From positions 11,103 through 75,102 of the forward strand of contig JBDIVS010000016.1 of assembly GCA_039794245.1 (NCBI GenBank): a stretch of 64,000 nt of DNA, written 5' to 3'. A model generated the notes under the pieces. The model saw only the letters and a list, made by a program, of their open reading frames with translations, was not told the origin of the DNA and did no database searches. Shown piece by piece: positions 25,630-33,498 of the stretch. Every line of letters starts with the position of its first letter. Positions within the stretch are counted from its first letter, which is position 1. The translations under genes were made by a program, and so were the position numbers. This DNA is from DAITQM01 sp039794245. GTDB lineage: Bacteria; Pseudomonadota; Gammaproteobacteria; Xanthomonadales; Wenzhouxiangellaceae.

Positions 25630-27381
25630 TCAGTCGGCGCGCAGCGCCTCGCGACGCCGCCAGCCGAACCAGCCGAGCAGCAGGCTCAGCAGGCCGAGGC
25701 CCCAGGCATTCAGGCCGGGCACCGCGACCGGGATGGGGATGGCCACGGTGCTGCGGCCAAACACCACATAGCTGCTGCCGGAAAAACTGCCATTCGGGTC
25801 GGCGCCGAAAGCCCCGACGATCAGATCGCCGATACCATCGCCATTGGTATCCCCGGCGGCGCTGACCGAGTAGCCGGAGCGGTCATCCGCCGCCACGCCA
25901 TCGAGGCGGAAGCCATCGCTGCCGTTTAAGCTGGAAAACGCCAGCGTCGGCGCAAACCCGGTGGTCTTGCCGAACACCACATAGCTGCTGCCGGCAGCAC
26001 TGTTGCCATTCGGGTCGGCACCGTCGGCCCCGACGATCAGATCGCCGATGCCATCGCCATTGATATCCCCGGCGGCGCTGACCGAGCTGCCGGAGCGGTC
26101 ATTCGCCGCCGCGCCATCGAGGCGGAAGCCATCGCTGCCGTTCAAGCTGGAAAGCGCCAGCGTCGGCGCAAACGGGCTGGTCTTGCCGAACACCACATAG
26201 CTGCTGCCGGAATTGCCGCCATTCGGGTCGGCGAAGGAAGCCCCGACGATCAGATCGCCGATGCCATCGCCATTGATATCTCCGGCGGCGCTGACCGAGA
26301 TGCCGGAGAGGTCATACGCCGCCGCGCCATCGAGGCGGAAGCCATCGCTGCCGTTCAAGCTGGAAAGCGCCAGCGTCGGCGCAAACGGGCTGGTCTTGCC
26401 GAACACCACATAGCTGCTGCCGGAATCGGGGCCATTCGGGTCGGCGAAGGAAGCCCCGACGATCAGATCGCCGATGCCATCGCCATTGATATCCCCGGCG
26501 GCGCTGACCGAACGGCCGGAGCGGTCATCCGCCGCCACGCCATCGAGGCGGAAGCCATCGCTGCCGCTTAAGCTGGAAAGCGCCAGCGTCGGCGCAAACG
26601 GGCTGGTCTTACCGAACACCACATAGCTGCTGCCGGAATAGCTGCCATTCGGGTCGGCGCGGTAAGCCCCGACGATCAGGTCGCCGATGCCATCGCCATT
26701 GATATCCCCGGCGGCGCTGACCGAGCGGCCGGAGCGGTCATCCGCCGCCACGCCATCGAGGCGGAAGCCATCGCTGCCGCTTAAGCTGGAAAGCGCCAGC
26801 GTCGGCGCAAACGGGCTGGTCTTACCGAACACCACATAGCTGCTGCCGGCAGCACTGTTGCCATTCGGGTCGGCGCCGACAGCCCCGACGATCAGATCGC
26901 CGATCCCATCGCCATTGATATCCCCGGCGGCGCTGACCGAGAAGCCGGAGTAGTCAGCCGCCGCCACGCCATCGAGGCGGAAGCCATCTGTGCCGCTTAG
27001 GCTGGACAGCGCCAGCGGGGTGGTAAACCCGGTGGTCTTGCCGAACACCACATAGCTGCTGCCGGAATAGCCGCCATTCGGGTCGGCACCGAAAGCCCCG
27101 ACGATCAGATCGCCGATGCCATCGCCATTGATATCCCCGGCGGCGCTGACCGAGCGGCCGGAGTAGTCACCCGCCGCCGCGCCATCGAGGCGGAAGCCGT
27201 CGCTGCCGTTCAGGCTGCCGAGTGCAATCACCGGCGGAAACGCCTGCGCCTTGGCGGCAGTGCTGATCGCGCCGCTGAGCAGCAGCGCCGAGACCATCAA
27301 GGCCAACGGGCGCTGCGCCAGGACCCCTGGGGACGCCGCCACTCGGCTAGACGATGTGATCGATAACGGGAACTTTGACAT
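25630..27381 (-). CDS. Secreted FG-GAP/integrin-alpha-like repeat protein with IPTL-CTERM-like anchor
   Basis: A long signal region (residues 1-46, ending AKAQA) is followed by seven near-identical FG-GAP repeats of 71-72 residues. Each has the calcium-binding core GDINGDGIGDLIVGA (one reads GDTNGDG) and a SSYVVFGK strand. The protein ends with AVPGLNAWGLGLLSLLLGWF and RRR, the IPTL-CTERM pattern recognised for sorting and anchoring. These features predict a beta-propeller-like protein at or beyond the cell surface. The ATG has GAGGAG eight bases upstream. No exosortase gene is in the window. Ligand and role are unknown; adhesion is only a guess. Confidence 0.88.
   Translation of the reverse strand: MSKFPLSITSSSRVAASPGVLAQRPLALMVSALLLSGAISTAAKAQAFPPVIALGSLNGSDGFRLDGAAAGDYSGRSVSAAGDINGDGIGDLIVGAFGADPNGGYSGSSYVVFGKTTGFTTPLALSSLSGTDGFRLDGVAAADYSGFSVSAAGDINGDGIGDLIVGAVGADPNGNSAAGSSYVVFGKTSPFAPTLALSSLSGSDGFRLDGVAADDRSGRSVSAAGDINGDGIGDLIVGAYRADPNGSYSGSSYVVFGKTSPFAPTLALSSLSGSDGFRLDGVAADDRSGRSVSAAGDINGDGIGDLIVGASFADPNGPDSGSSYVVFGKTSPFAPTLALSSLNGSDGFRLDGAAAYDLSGISVSAAGDINGDGIGDLIVGASFADPNGGNSGSSYVVFGKTSPFAPTLALSSLNGSDGFRLDGAAANDRSGSSVSAAGDINGDGIGDLIVGADGADPNGNSAAGSSYVVFGKTTGFAPTLAFSSLNGSDGFRLDGVAADDRSGYSVSAAGDTNGDGIGDLIVGAFGADPNGSFSGSSYVVFGRSTVAIPIPVAVPGLNAWGLGLLSLLLGWFGWRRREALRAD
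25790..27240. repeat. Seven tandem 213/216-bp coding repeats
   Basis: A landmark (the CCATCGAGG of each repeat) recurs at 25898, 26114, 26327, 26540, 26753, 26969 and 27182. That gives intervals of 216, 213, 213, 213, 216 and 213 bp. All differences are multiples of three, and the 216-bp units carry one extra residue (NSAAGSS). Nucleotide identity between units is very high, which suggests recent expansion or gene conversion. Confidence 0.9.
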
Positions 27382-27582
27382 ATCAAGATCTCCTCACAAG
27401 GTAGCTGAAGTGTGGCCCCGATGCGGCGCAACGGCTCGCCGCTGCGACTCGGCTAACTCCGAGGATTCCGGCATATCATGCAGTCAATCAAAAAGCGTGA
27501 TCGCCAGCACCAAGGCTGGTAGTTTAACCGCCGAGGCAGCGCGTGGCAAGACGGTTTTTATGTGGGGGCGACGGAATGGCTT
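27382..27582. other. Intergenic stretch upstream of the FG-GAP gene
   Basis: No reading frame is convincing here. It holds the FG-GAP gene's ribosome-binding site (GAGGAG) at its left edge and presumably that gene's promoter. A partial GTGGGGGCGAC copy near 27561 resembles the start of the palindromic element that follows. Confidence 0.4.
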
Positions 27583-27614
27583 TTGTGGGAGCGACACAAG
27601 CGTCGCTCCCACAA
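27583..27614. repeat. 13-bp palindrome (copy B of GTGGGAGCGAC element)
   Basis: TTGTGGGAGCGAC (27583-27595) and GTCGCTCCCACAA (27602-27614) flank six bases. It is the counterpart of the element at 25574-25605 and occupies the same position, 56 bases from the stop of a CTERM coding end. The two blocks 25574-25748 and 27583-27757 are near-identical over 175 bp. Confidence 0.85.
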
Positions 27615-27638
27615 GGCCGCTGCATCTGACGGGCAGGC

Positions 27639-27924
27639 TCAGTCGGCGCGCAGCGCCTTGCGTCGGCGCCAGCCGAACCAGCCGAGCAGCAGGCTCAGCA
27701 GGCCGAGGCCCCAGGCATTCAGGCCGGGCACCGCGACCGGGATGGGGATGGCCACGGCACCGCTCAGGCTGACCGTATCCGGGCTGCTTGGGGCGTTACT
27801 CTGGATGTCGAAGCTGCCGTTGAACACGCCGCCGACGCCACCCGGTGCAAAACTGACGGTGATCGTGCAGCTCGCCATCAGCGGTACGGTTACCGGCACG
27901 CCGGTGTGCACCGTGCCCTTGGCA
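27639..27924 (-). pseudogene. 3' fragment of a second IPTL-CTERM-like surface protein
   Basis: The fragment reads SCTITVSFAPGGVGGVFNG, then SFDIQSNAPSSPDTVSLSGA, an ASPM-SPD-2-Hydin/choice-of-anchor type beta-sandwich end. It continues into AVPGLNAWGLGLLSLLLGWF and an RRR tail almost identical to that of the FG-GAP protein. The 5' part is absent and joins decayed IS110 sequence near 27925, so it is a truncated gene. Any ORF start inside the transposase-derived sequence is artificial. Confidence 0.75.
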
Positions 27925-28642
27925 CCGGGGCGGCCGAGCGCGCTCTCGTCCGGGGGCGTTTGCGAGCAAAGTACGGACATACGGATCGCCGCGTTTGGTC
28001 ATGCCGCCGAGGCGCCGGCGTTCACCGCTCGATCGCTCTTTGGGCGTCAACCCGAGCCAGCCGGCCATCTGCCGGCCGCTGCGAAACTGCCGCCCATCGC
28101 CCACCGCCGCCACCACGGCACTGGCACTGAGCAGCCCAACCCCTTCCACCTCGGCCACCTGCGCACAGGCCGGGGTGGCGCGGAAATGAGCCGCAATCAC
28201 CCGATCGATCGCCGCCATCTGCTGATCCAATTCCCGCCACTCGGCACGCAATTCCGCCAAGCGCTCGACAAAAAAGGCCGTCACCTCTCCTTCAGCCGGC
28301 GCACCCAGCACCTCATCGACCAGGCGCCGCAATGCCGTCATCCCGCGACCACACACCCGGCCCCGTTCCGCCAGCAGGCTACGTATCTGGTTGAGCAGCG
28401 CCACCCGCGCCCGCTGCCGCCGTTCCCGCACCCGATGCGCCAGCAGCGCATCCTGTTGCGCCACCGTCTTCACCGGCACCGGCCTGAGATCCCGCTGCTG
28501 CGCCGCCTGGTATATCGCATCCGCATCGTTGCCGTCGGTCTTGTTGCCCACCACATACGCCCGCTCGCGCGCCACACTCCGAATAGCCGTGAACCTGAAA
28601 CACGTTCTTCGCCAAATCCACTGCAATTACGTTAATATTCAT
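27925..28642 (-). mobile_element. Decayed IS110-family transposase
   Basis: The N-terminus MNINVIAVDLAKNVFQVHGY is the DEDD transposase start of IS110. The frame then breaks. In another frame it resumes at YVVGNKTDGNDADAIYQAAQ and continues through HRVRERRQRARVALLNQIRS, VEGVGLLSASAVVAAVGDG and GWLGLTPKERSS to RGDPYVRTLLA. Compared with full IS110 proteins about 55 residues after residue 20 are deleted along with a frameshift, and the C-terminal end is lost. It cannot encode an active transposase. The right boundary at 27925 is approximate. Confidence 0.85.
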
Positions 28643-28757
28643 CGCGGACTGATCCTCTTCTGGTTGACTGAAAATCCTATTACCTCAGTCTGGCACTTCG
28701 CTGCCGACATAGGGGGGGGTCCATACCTATCTTCGTGGTGAAAAATAGTTTTACTGG

Positions 28758-28777
28758 ATTCCCGCTTTCGCGGGAAT
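28758..28777. repeat. ATTCCCGC/GCGGGAAT inverted repeat
   Basis: Eight-base arms flank TTTC, followed by GAC; this is the widespread ATTCCC-N-GGGAAT type palindrome (dRS3-like). A second GCGGGAATGAC half-copy follows at about 28833 after an imperfect hairpin of GCCTGTCTGCGTGCG type. Such elements often accumulate next to insertion sequences, as here. Confidence 0.6.
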
Positions 28778-28883
28778 GACAAAAATAGGTGGGGTCCGCT
28801 TTCGCCTGTCTGCGTGCGTAGACGCACAGGCAGGCGGGAATGACGCCTGTTCTTTGTCGCTCCGGATCGCGGATAATGCGGCG

Positions 28884-30254
28884 ATGAACTCGATCACCCG
28901 CCGGATCTATACGCCGAGCGAGCTGAACCGCGAAGCGCGGATCCAGCTCGAAAGCACGTTCGGGCTGGTCTGGGTCGAAGGCGAAATCTCCAACCTCTCG
29001 GCACCGGCTTCCGGCCACCTGTATTTTTCGCTGAAGGACGACAAGGCGCAGTTGCGCTGCGCCCTGTTCCGCCACCGCGCCCGGCTGCTGAACGCGCCGC
29101 TGGCCGACGGCCAGCACGTTGAGGCCGCCGGCCGGGTCAGCCTGTACGAACCGCGCGGCGATTATCAACTGCTGGTCGAAACCATCGCCCCGGCCGGGGC
29201 CGGTGCGCTCAGCGCGCAGTTCGAACGACTGAAAGTCAAACTCGCCGCCGAGGGTTTGTTCGACGAGAGGCACAAACGCCCGCTGCCGGCGATGCCGCTG
29301 ACCGTGGCCGTGATCACCTCGGCGAGCGGCGCCGCGCTGCACGATTTCACCCGCATTCTGGAGCGCCGCTGGCCGCTGGCCCGGGTTCTGCTCTATCCGG
29401 CCGCCGTGCAGGGCGCCGGGGCGCCCGCCGAACTGCGCCGGGCACTGGCCCGGGCCGTGGCGGATGGCCGTGCCGAGGTGATCGTGATCGGCCGCGGCGG
29501 TGGCAGCCTCGAAGATCTGGCGGCATTCAACGACGAGGCACTGGCCCGTGACATTGCCGTCAGCCCGATCCCGACGGTCAGCGCCGTCGGCCACGAAACC
29601 GATTTCACGATCGCCGATTTTGTCGCCGACCGCCGCGCCCCGACGCCGTCGGCGGCGGCCGAACTGATCTCGCCGGATGGCGGTGAAATCGACCGGCACC
29701 TCGCACGTAACCGGATGCGGCTTCAGCGAGCGATCGATGCGCTCCTGGCGCGCGAAGTACAGCGCCTCGACCGCTTGACCCGGCTACTCCGCCAGCTTCA
29801 CCCGCGCCGCCGGCTGGACGAGCGCGAACGGCAACTCACCGAAGGGCGCCGGCGGCTCACCGATCGCCTGCACCGCAATCTCGAACGCCACCGCCAGCAT
29901 TGCCAAAGCCTGGTGCAGCGCCTCGACCGGGCCTCGCCGGCCGGGCGTCTCTGGCCATTGTGCGACCGGGTGCAACGCAGCCAAGTCGCGCTCCGCCGCC
30001 GGATCACCGAAGCGCTAGCTGCGCGGCGTACGATCCTGGCCGCAACGACCGCCCGCTTGCACGGCTTAAGTCCGCTCGCCGTGCTTGCCCGGGGCTACGC
30101 CTTGATCTACGACGCGCAAGAGCAGCGCCTGCTGACGCGCCTGGATGATTTCACCCGCCTTGAAGGAATCACGGTCCGCGGCCGCGATTATCGCCTCGAG
30201 GCCGAGCTCCGGGCGGTCGGCCCGCCGGAGCCGCTGAACCCGGATGATTTATGA
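28884..30254 (+). CDS. xseA: Exodeoxyribonuclease VII large subunit
   Basis: XseA with XseB degrades single-stranded DNA. The OB-fold N-terminus reads YTPSELNREARIQLESTFG and WVEGEISNLSAPASGHLYFS. The catalytic core has VAVITSASGAALHDF, IVIGRGGGSLEDLAAFNDE and GHETDFTIADFVADRRAPTP. A coiled-coil C-terminal region follows. Start is ATG 28884 (MNSITRRIYTP), where similarity begins; upstream open frame lies in repeats. 456 residues. It overlaps yigZ by four bases. The small subunit xseB is not in the window. Confidence 0.95.
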   Translation: MNSITRRIYTPSELNREARIQLESTFGLVWVEGEISNLSAPASGHLYFSLKDDKAQLRCALFRHRARLLNAPLADGQHVEAAGRVSLYEPRGDYQLLVETIAPAGAGALSAQFERLKVKLAAEGLFDERHKRPLPAMPLTVAVITSASGAALHDFTRILERRWPLARVLLYPAAVQGAGAPAELRRALARAVADGRAEVIVIGRGGGSLEDLAAFNDEALARDIAVSPIPTVSAVGHETDFTIADFVADRRAPTPSAAAELISPDGGEIDRHLARNRMRLQRAIDALLAREVQRLDRLTRLLRQLHPRRRLDERERQLTEGRRRLTDRLHRNLERHRQHCQSLVQRLDRASPAGRLWPLCDRVQRSQVALRRRITEALAARRTILAATTARLHGLSPLAVLARGYALIYDAQEQRLLTRLDDFTRLEGITVRGRDYRLEAELRAVGPPEPLNPDDL

Positions 30255-30847
30255 CCCCGCAGCGCACGCTTGCCGCCGAAGTCAGCCGCCGCGAAGAAAT
30301 CCGGCAGAGCCGGTTTTATGCCATCGCCGCGCCGCTTGCCGCGCCGGCCGAAGTTGCGGCCTTTCTCGCCGCGCACCGCGAGCCGGCGGCGACGCACCAT
30401 TGTCATGCCTGGCGCTTTGGTCAGGACTACCGCAGCAACGACGACGGCGAGCCGGGCGGCACTGCCGGCCGGCCGATCCTCAACGCCATCGAGCGGCAGG
30501 GCTACGATCGGGTCATCGTCCTGGTGATCCGCTGGTTCGGCGGGATCAAGCTCGGCGCCGGCGGCCTGGCACGGGCCTACGGTGGAATCACCTCGCGCCT
30601 GCTCAACGATGCCGAATCAGTACCGCTCATCGACTACCGATCGTTGGCGATATGCCTGCCGCATTCGGCGGTCGGCGTGCTGCACCATCTCGCCGGCCGT
30701 TACGGTGCAGTCGATCTCATCGAGCGCTGGACACCAAACGCCTTGTATTGTGACTTTCGCCTGCCCGCCGACCGCTGCCGGGAATTGATCGCCGCACTGG
30801 AACAGGCAACCGGCGGCGCAGCCGCGATCGTTCCGCCGTCAGGGTAG
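30251..30847 (+). CDS. yigZ: YigZ/IMPACT family protein (UPF0029)
   Basis: The IMPACT N-terminal domain is clear: THHCHAWRFGQDYRSNDDGE, PGGTAGRPIL and VLVIRWFGGIKLGAGGLARAY. A C-terminal DUF1949-like ferredoxin fold follows. The family acts on or near translation in yeast, while the bacterial role is unsettled. 198 residues is typical. Start overlaps the xseA stop by four bases, so the two are co-translated. Confidence 0.88.
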   Translation: MTPQRTLAAEVSRREEIRQSRFYAIAAPLAAPAEVAAFLAAHREPAATHHCHAWRFGQDYRSNDDGEPGGTAGRPILNAIERQGYDRVIVLVIRWFGGIKLGAGGLARAYGGITSRLLNDAESVPLIDYRSLAICLPHSAVGVLHHLAGRYGAVDLIERWTPNALYCDFRLPADRCRELIAALEQATGGAAAIVPPSG

Positions 30848-30886
30848 CCCCTTTTTTGCTGCCATGTCGGTTTTTTTACTTTTTCC

Positions 30887-31002
30887 CCACGAAGGACACG
30901 ACGGGGTACGAAAGATGGAATTTGACACGTTGTCGATTATGAACCCATTCACCCGGATTATGGCTACCGGGTCAACCCCTTCGTTCTTCGTGTCCTTCGT
31001 GG
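30887..31002. repeat. 15-bp inverted repeat of the CACGAAGGACACGA family
   Basis: CCACGAAGGACACGA (30887-30901) and its exact complement (30988-31002) lie 86 bp apart in the gap between yigZ and the protease. The right arm with its flank (TGTCCTTCGTGGTGAA, 30991-31006) recurs exactly at 54086-54101, and a shorter match occurs near 28733, so this is a dispersed repeat. No gene was found in 30848-31113. Confidence 0.7.
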
Positions 31003-31113
31003 TGAAGTCTTTGTGCCCTTTCCGCCTTGGCGAGAGAAATGTCCTGTTTCAGGCGTGATCGGCGGTTTCGCTTTTCTCGCCCGGGAACGCGCTGCAACTT
31101 CCAGGTCATCCGG

Positions 31114-32295
31114 TCAATCTTCGAAACCGTCGCCGAAAATCACTTCGGGCAGAACCGCAAGGCAAGTCGCGCCGGCGATATCGTCCTGCATCTGATCGAT
31201 GCTGCATGTGGAAAATTGCTGCGAGCCGTTGATCGAGGGATTCATGATGCCGGCGATATTGGAGTTTTCGCAGGCGCTGCCCGGCTCCCGGTCGTGCGGC
31301 GCGCCGAAATTGTGACCGAGTTCGTGGGCAAAAACGAGCGCCGCTGTCGTCGCGTTGTTCAGATTCTGATCGACGCCAAAACCGGCGTTCTGGCTGCACA
31401 GCACACTGAGGAACGCGATGCCGACCACCCCGCCGTTCAAATCCTTCCCGGTGAACAGATGGGCATTGGCACGGTTTTGGAAGCGTGGGATCGAAGCGCC
31501 GGCGCCGCTGGTCATGAAGAGGCGAAACTGGTTCAACAAATCACCGGGATCGGTCGCCAGCAACGGGCCGTTGACCGCGAGCGTCTCGTGGTGATGCAGG
31601 CCGATCGCAACGCCGACCTGCTCGCTGTAGATACCGTCGATAAAAAACACCCGGGAGGCGGCGACCGCCGCGCTGTTCGTCCCGTGGATCGCACTGAATT
31701 CGGTGTCGCTGACCAGGGTCACCGGCAACTGGACAAAATCGCCGGCGCCCAGGATTTTCAGATGCGCGGCGAAATCGGTAAAGGCGATCCGGCCGCCATC
31801 CCCGGCGGCCGGCGGTAACGGCGCAATATCGAACAGCGGCGGCCAGAGCACATCGTCGAAACGATAAAGCAAGGCACGGGCACCGGGCTCGGGAAGGCGC
31901 GGTAACAACCCGGACAACGCCTCCGGGGGATCGATCAGGTACAGACTCTCGCCGTCGTAAAAACCACCGTGCCAGGCGCCGCCGTACCACGCCAGCCTGA
32001 CCCAGGAGCCGGCACTACCGGCAACCTCGCCGCGCACCCACCGCCAATCCGGCCGGCGGAGAGCCGCCCGCGTCGCTGCTGTCATCGCAGCCACGAACGC
32101 CTCGTCGTCCTTAAGGTGCAACGGCCATTCGCCACCGCTTGCGGCGATCGTCGCCGTCCATGACGGGCGGTCCGGCGGCGCGGCGAGCGCGATCTCTTCG
32201 AACGCCGCAAGCTGCAGCGACGGCTGAGCCAAGGCATGGGTGGCCGGTAATGCCGCCAGAAGCAAAATGAGGCTGAAGATCGTTTTTCGAGACAT
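31114..32295 (-). CDS. Secreted reprolysin-like metalloprotease with GDGFE-type C-terminal tail
   Basis: A signal peptide (residues 1-23, ending HALAQ) is followed by a propeptide-like region and a metzincin catalytic domain. Its zinc motif HELGHNFGAPHD (His324, His328, His334, with Glu325 catalytic) precedes a Met-turn at Met351 (AGIMNPSI). Paired cysteines suggest disulfides. The last residues are EVIFGDGFED; IFxDGFE-type tails recur on secreted proteins of some Xanthomonadales relatives and look like a sorting or processing signal, which is my recollection rather than a search result. 393 residues. Monocistronic. Natural substrate unknown. Confidence 0.9.
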   Translation of the reverse strand: MSRKTIFSLILLLAALPATHALAQPSLQLAAFEEIALAAPPDRPSWTATIAASGGEWPLHLKDDEAFVAAMTAATRAALRRPDWRWVRGEVAGSAGSWVRLAWYGGAWHGGFYDGESLYLIDPPEALSGLLPRLPEPGARALLYRFDDVLWPPLFDIAPLPPAAGDGGRIAFTDFAAHLKILGAGDFVQLPVTLVSDTEFSAIHGTNSAAVAASRVFFIDGIYSEQVGVAIGLHHHETLAVNGPLLATDPGDLLNQFRLFMTSGAGASIPRFQNRANAHLFTGKDLNGGVVGIAFLSVLCSQNAGFGVDQNLNNATTAALVFAHELGHNFGAPHDREPGSACENSNIAGIMNPSINGSQQFSTCSIDQMQDDIAGATCLAVLPEVIFGDGFED

Positions 32296-32356
32296 GATGA
32301 CTCCCTGTAGGTGATTCCCTGTCTAAATTTGCCCGGCTCTCGTACCGGCCGGATGC

Positions 32357-32965
32357 TTATGACGAGACCGGTTGGCGATAACGGCGATAGAGGATATCGA
32401 CGCGCCGCACATATTCTTTCGTTTCCTCGAACGGCGGGATGCCGTTGTGTTTTCTGACCGCCTCGACACCGGCATTGTAGGCGGCGAGCGCCAGTTCGAC
32501 ATCGCCTTCGAACATGGCAAGCAAGGCGGCAAGGTGAGCGATGCCGCCGCTCAGGTTCTCTTCCGGATCAAACGGATCGTGGATGCCCCGCTCGCTTTGC
32601 ACCGCCGGCATCAACTGCATCAACCCCTGGGCGCCCTTGCGCGACACGGCGCGCGGGTCGAAACCCGATTCGACGTGGATCAGGGCGCGAACCAGCGCCT
32701 CGTCGAGGGCAAAATCGTGCGCCAGCCGGCCGATCGCCTCGGCATAGGCTTCGCGGTTCAGTGCCACGCGCTGCCAGTCCACGGCGGGGGCGCAGCGCCC
32801 GTAGCAACCCAGGTCGGTCACCTTGATCCCCGGATCGCGGGGTTTGATATTGGTATAGGTGACGATGCCGCGCGCATCGATATATTTATAGATATTGCCG
32901 GACGCGGCGAGCGGGCCGGCGTGCAGCGCCGGCAAGGCAAACAAGATGAGCAAAGTGTGTCGCAC
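32357..32965 (-). CDS. Lytic transglycosylase (SLT domain) with DUF4124-like N-terminus
   Basis: The protein has a signal sequence (RHTLLILFALPALHAG). A short DUF4124-like segment follows (NIYKYIDARGIVTYTN), then a goose-lysozyme/SLT domain with the catalytic glutamate in ALIHVESGFDPRAVSRKGAQ and the structural motif GLMQLMPA. Substrate is the glycan strand of peptidoglycan. Start is uncertain: GTG at 32965 places the signal peptide at the N-terminus and is preferred over an ATG at 33064, although the ribosome-binding site is weak. About 202 residues from the GTG. Confidence 0.85.
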   Translation of the reverse strand: MRHTLLILFALPALHAGPLAASGNIYKYIDARGIVTYTNIKPRDPGIKVTDLGCYGRCAPAVDWQRVALNREAYAEAIGRLAHDFALDEALVRALIHVESGFDPRAVSRKGAQGLMQLMPAVQSERGIHDPFDPEENLSGGIAHLAALLAMFEGDVELALAAYNAGVEAVRKHNGIPPFEETKEYVRRVDILYRRYRQPVSS

Positions 32966-33202
32966 CGATCTATTTTGCCTGTCTTCCCGCCGCCGCTCAA
33001 GTGGCCCGGATGAGCGGCCAGGGCGCCGGGCACAAACACCGCCGGCAGACCTGGATTCGGCCACGGGCGGCCCGGGTGCATACCGCTCCGCCGGGCGCCA
33101 CTATCCCCACTGGCTGGTATACTGTGTAGTCCACATCAACCGGTGCGGCTTTCCCGGCGGATGGTGGCCCATGAATGACGAAACGAAACCGCGGGGTCTG
33201 AT

Positions 33203-33445
33203 ATGGAAAGCATACTGGGTTGGTTGATTATCGGGGCGCTGGCTGGCTGGCTGGCCGGCAAGATCATGAAAGGCAGCGGCTTCGGCCTGATCGCCAATAT
33301 CGCGATCGGCATCGCCGGCGCGGTGATCGGCGGCTGGATGTTCCGGATGCTCGGCGCGCTGCCGTCCGGGCTGGTGGGCTCTTTGATCACCGCGACGCTC
33401 GGCGCCATCATCCTGCTCGGCGTTGCCCGCTGGCTGCGACGATAG
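33203..33445 (+). CDS. GlsB/YeaQ/YmgE family membrane protein
   Basis: This 80-residue, glycine-rich protein begins with a hydrophobic helix (ESILGWLIIGALAGWLAGKI) and has a second and third hydrophobic stretch (IAIGIAGAVIGGWMF, ITATLGAIILLGVARWL). It is a typical member of the transglycosylase-associated, stress-induced small membrane family. GGGG six bases before ATG supports the start. Function in the family is poorly defined. It precedes the glycerate kinase by 53 bp. Confidence 0.9.
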   Translation: MESILGWLIIGALAGWLAGKIMKGSGFGLIANIAIGIAGAVIGGWMFRMLGALPSGLVGSLITATLGAIILLGVARWLRR

Positions 33446-33498
33446 CGCCGGCACGGAATGCCCGCTGCATCGATTTTCGAGTTCGCCCGACAACAACG

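Noticed and set aside
25790..27240. Regular repeats as a CRISPR array
   Set aside because: The units are 213/216 bp, code continuously for FG-GAP repeats, and lack short identical repeats with unique spacers.
25574..27614. The GTGGGAGCGAC palindromes as rho-independent terminators
   Set aside because: Neither is followed by a T-run on the minus strand; they behave as repeated palindromes.
31027..31818. A 263-codon plus-strand frame opposite the metalloprotease
   Set aside because: It mirrors the protease gene on the other strand, has no signal or motif and is typical of high-GC antisense frames.
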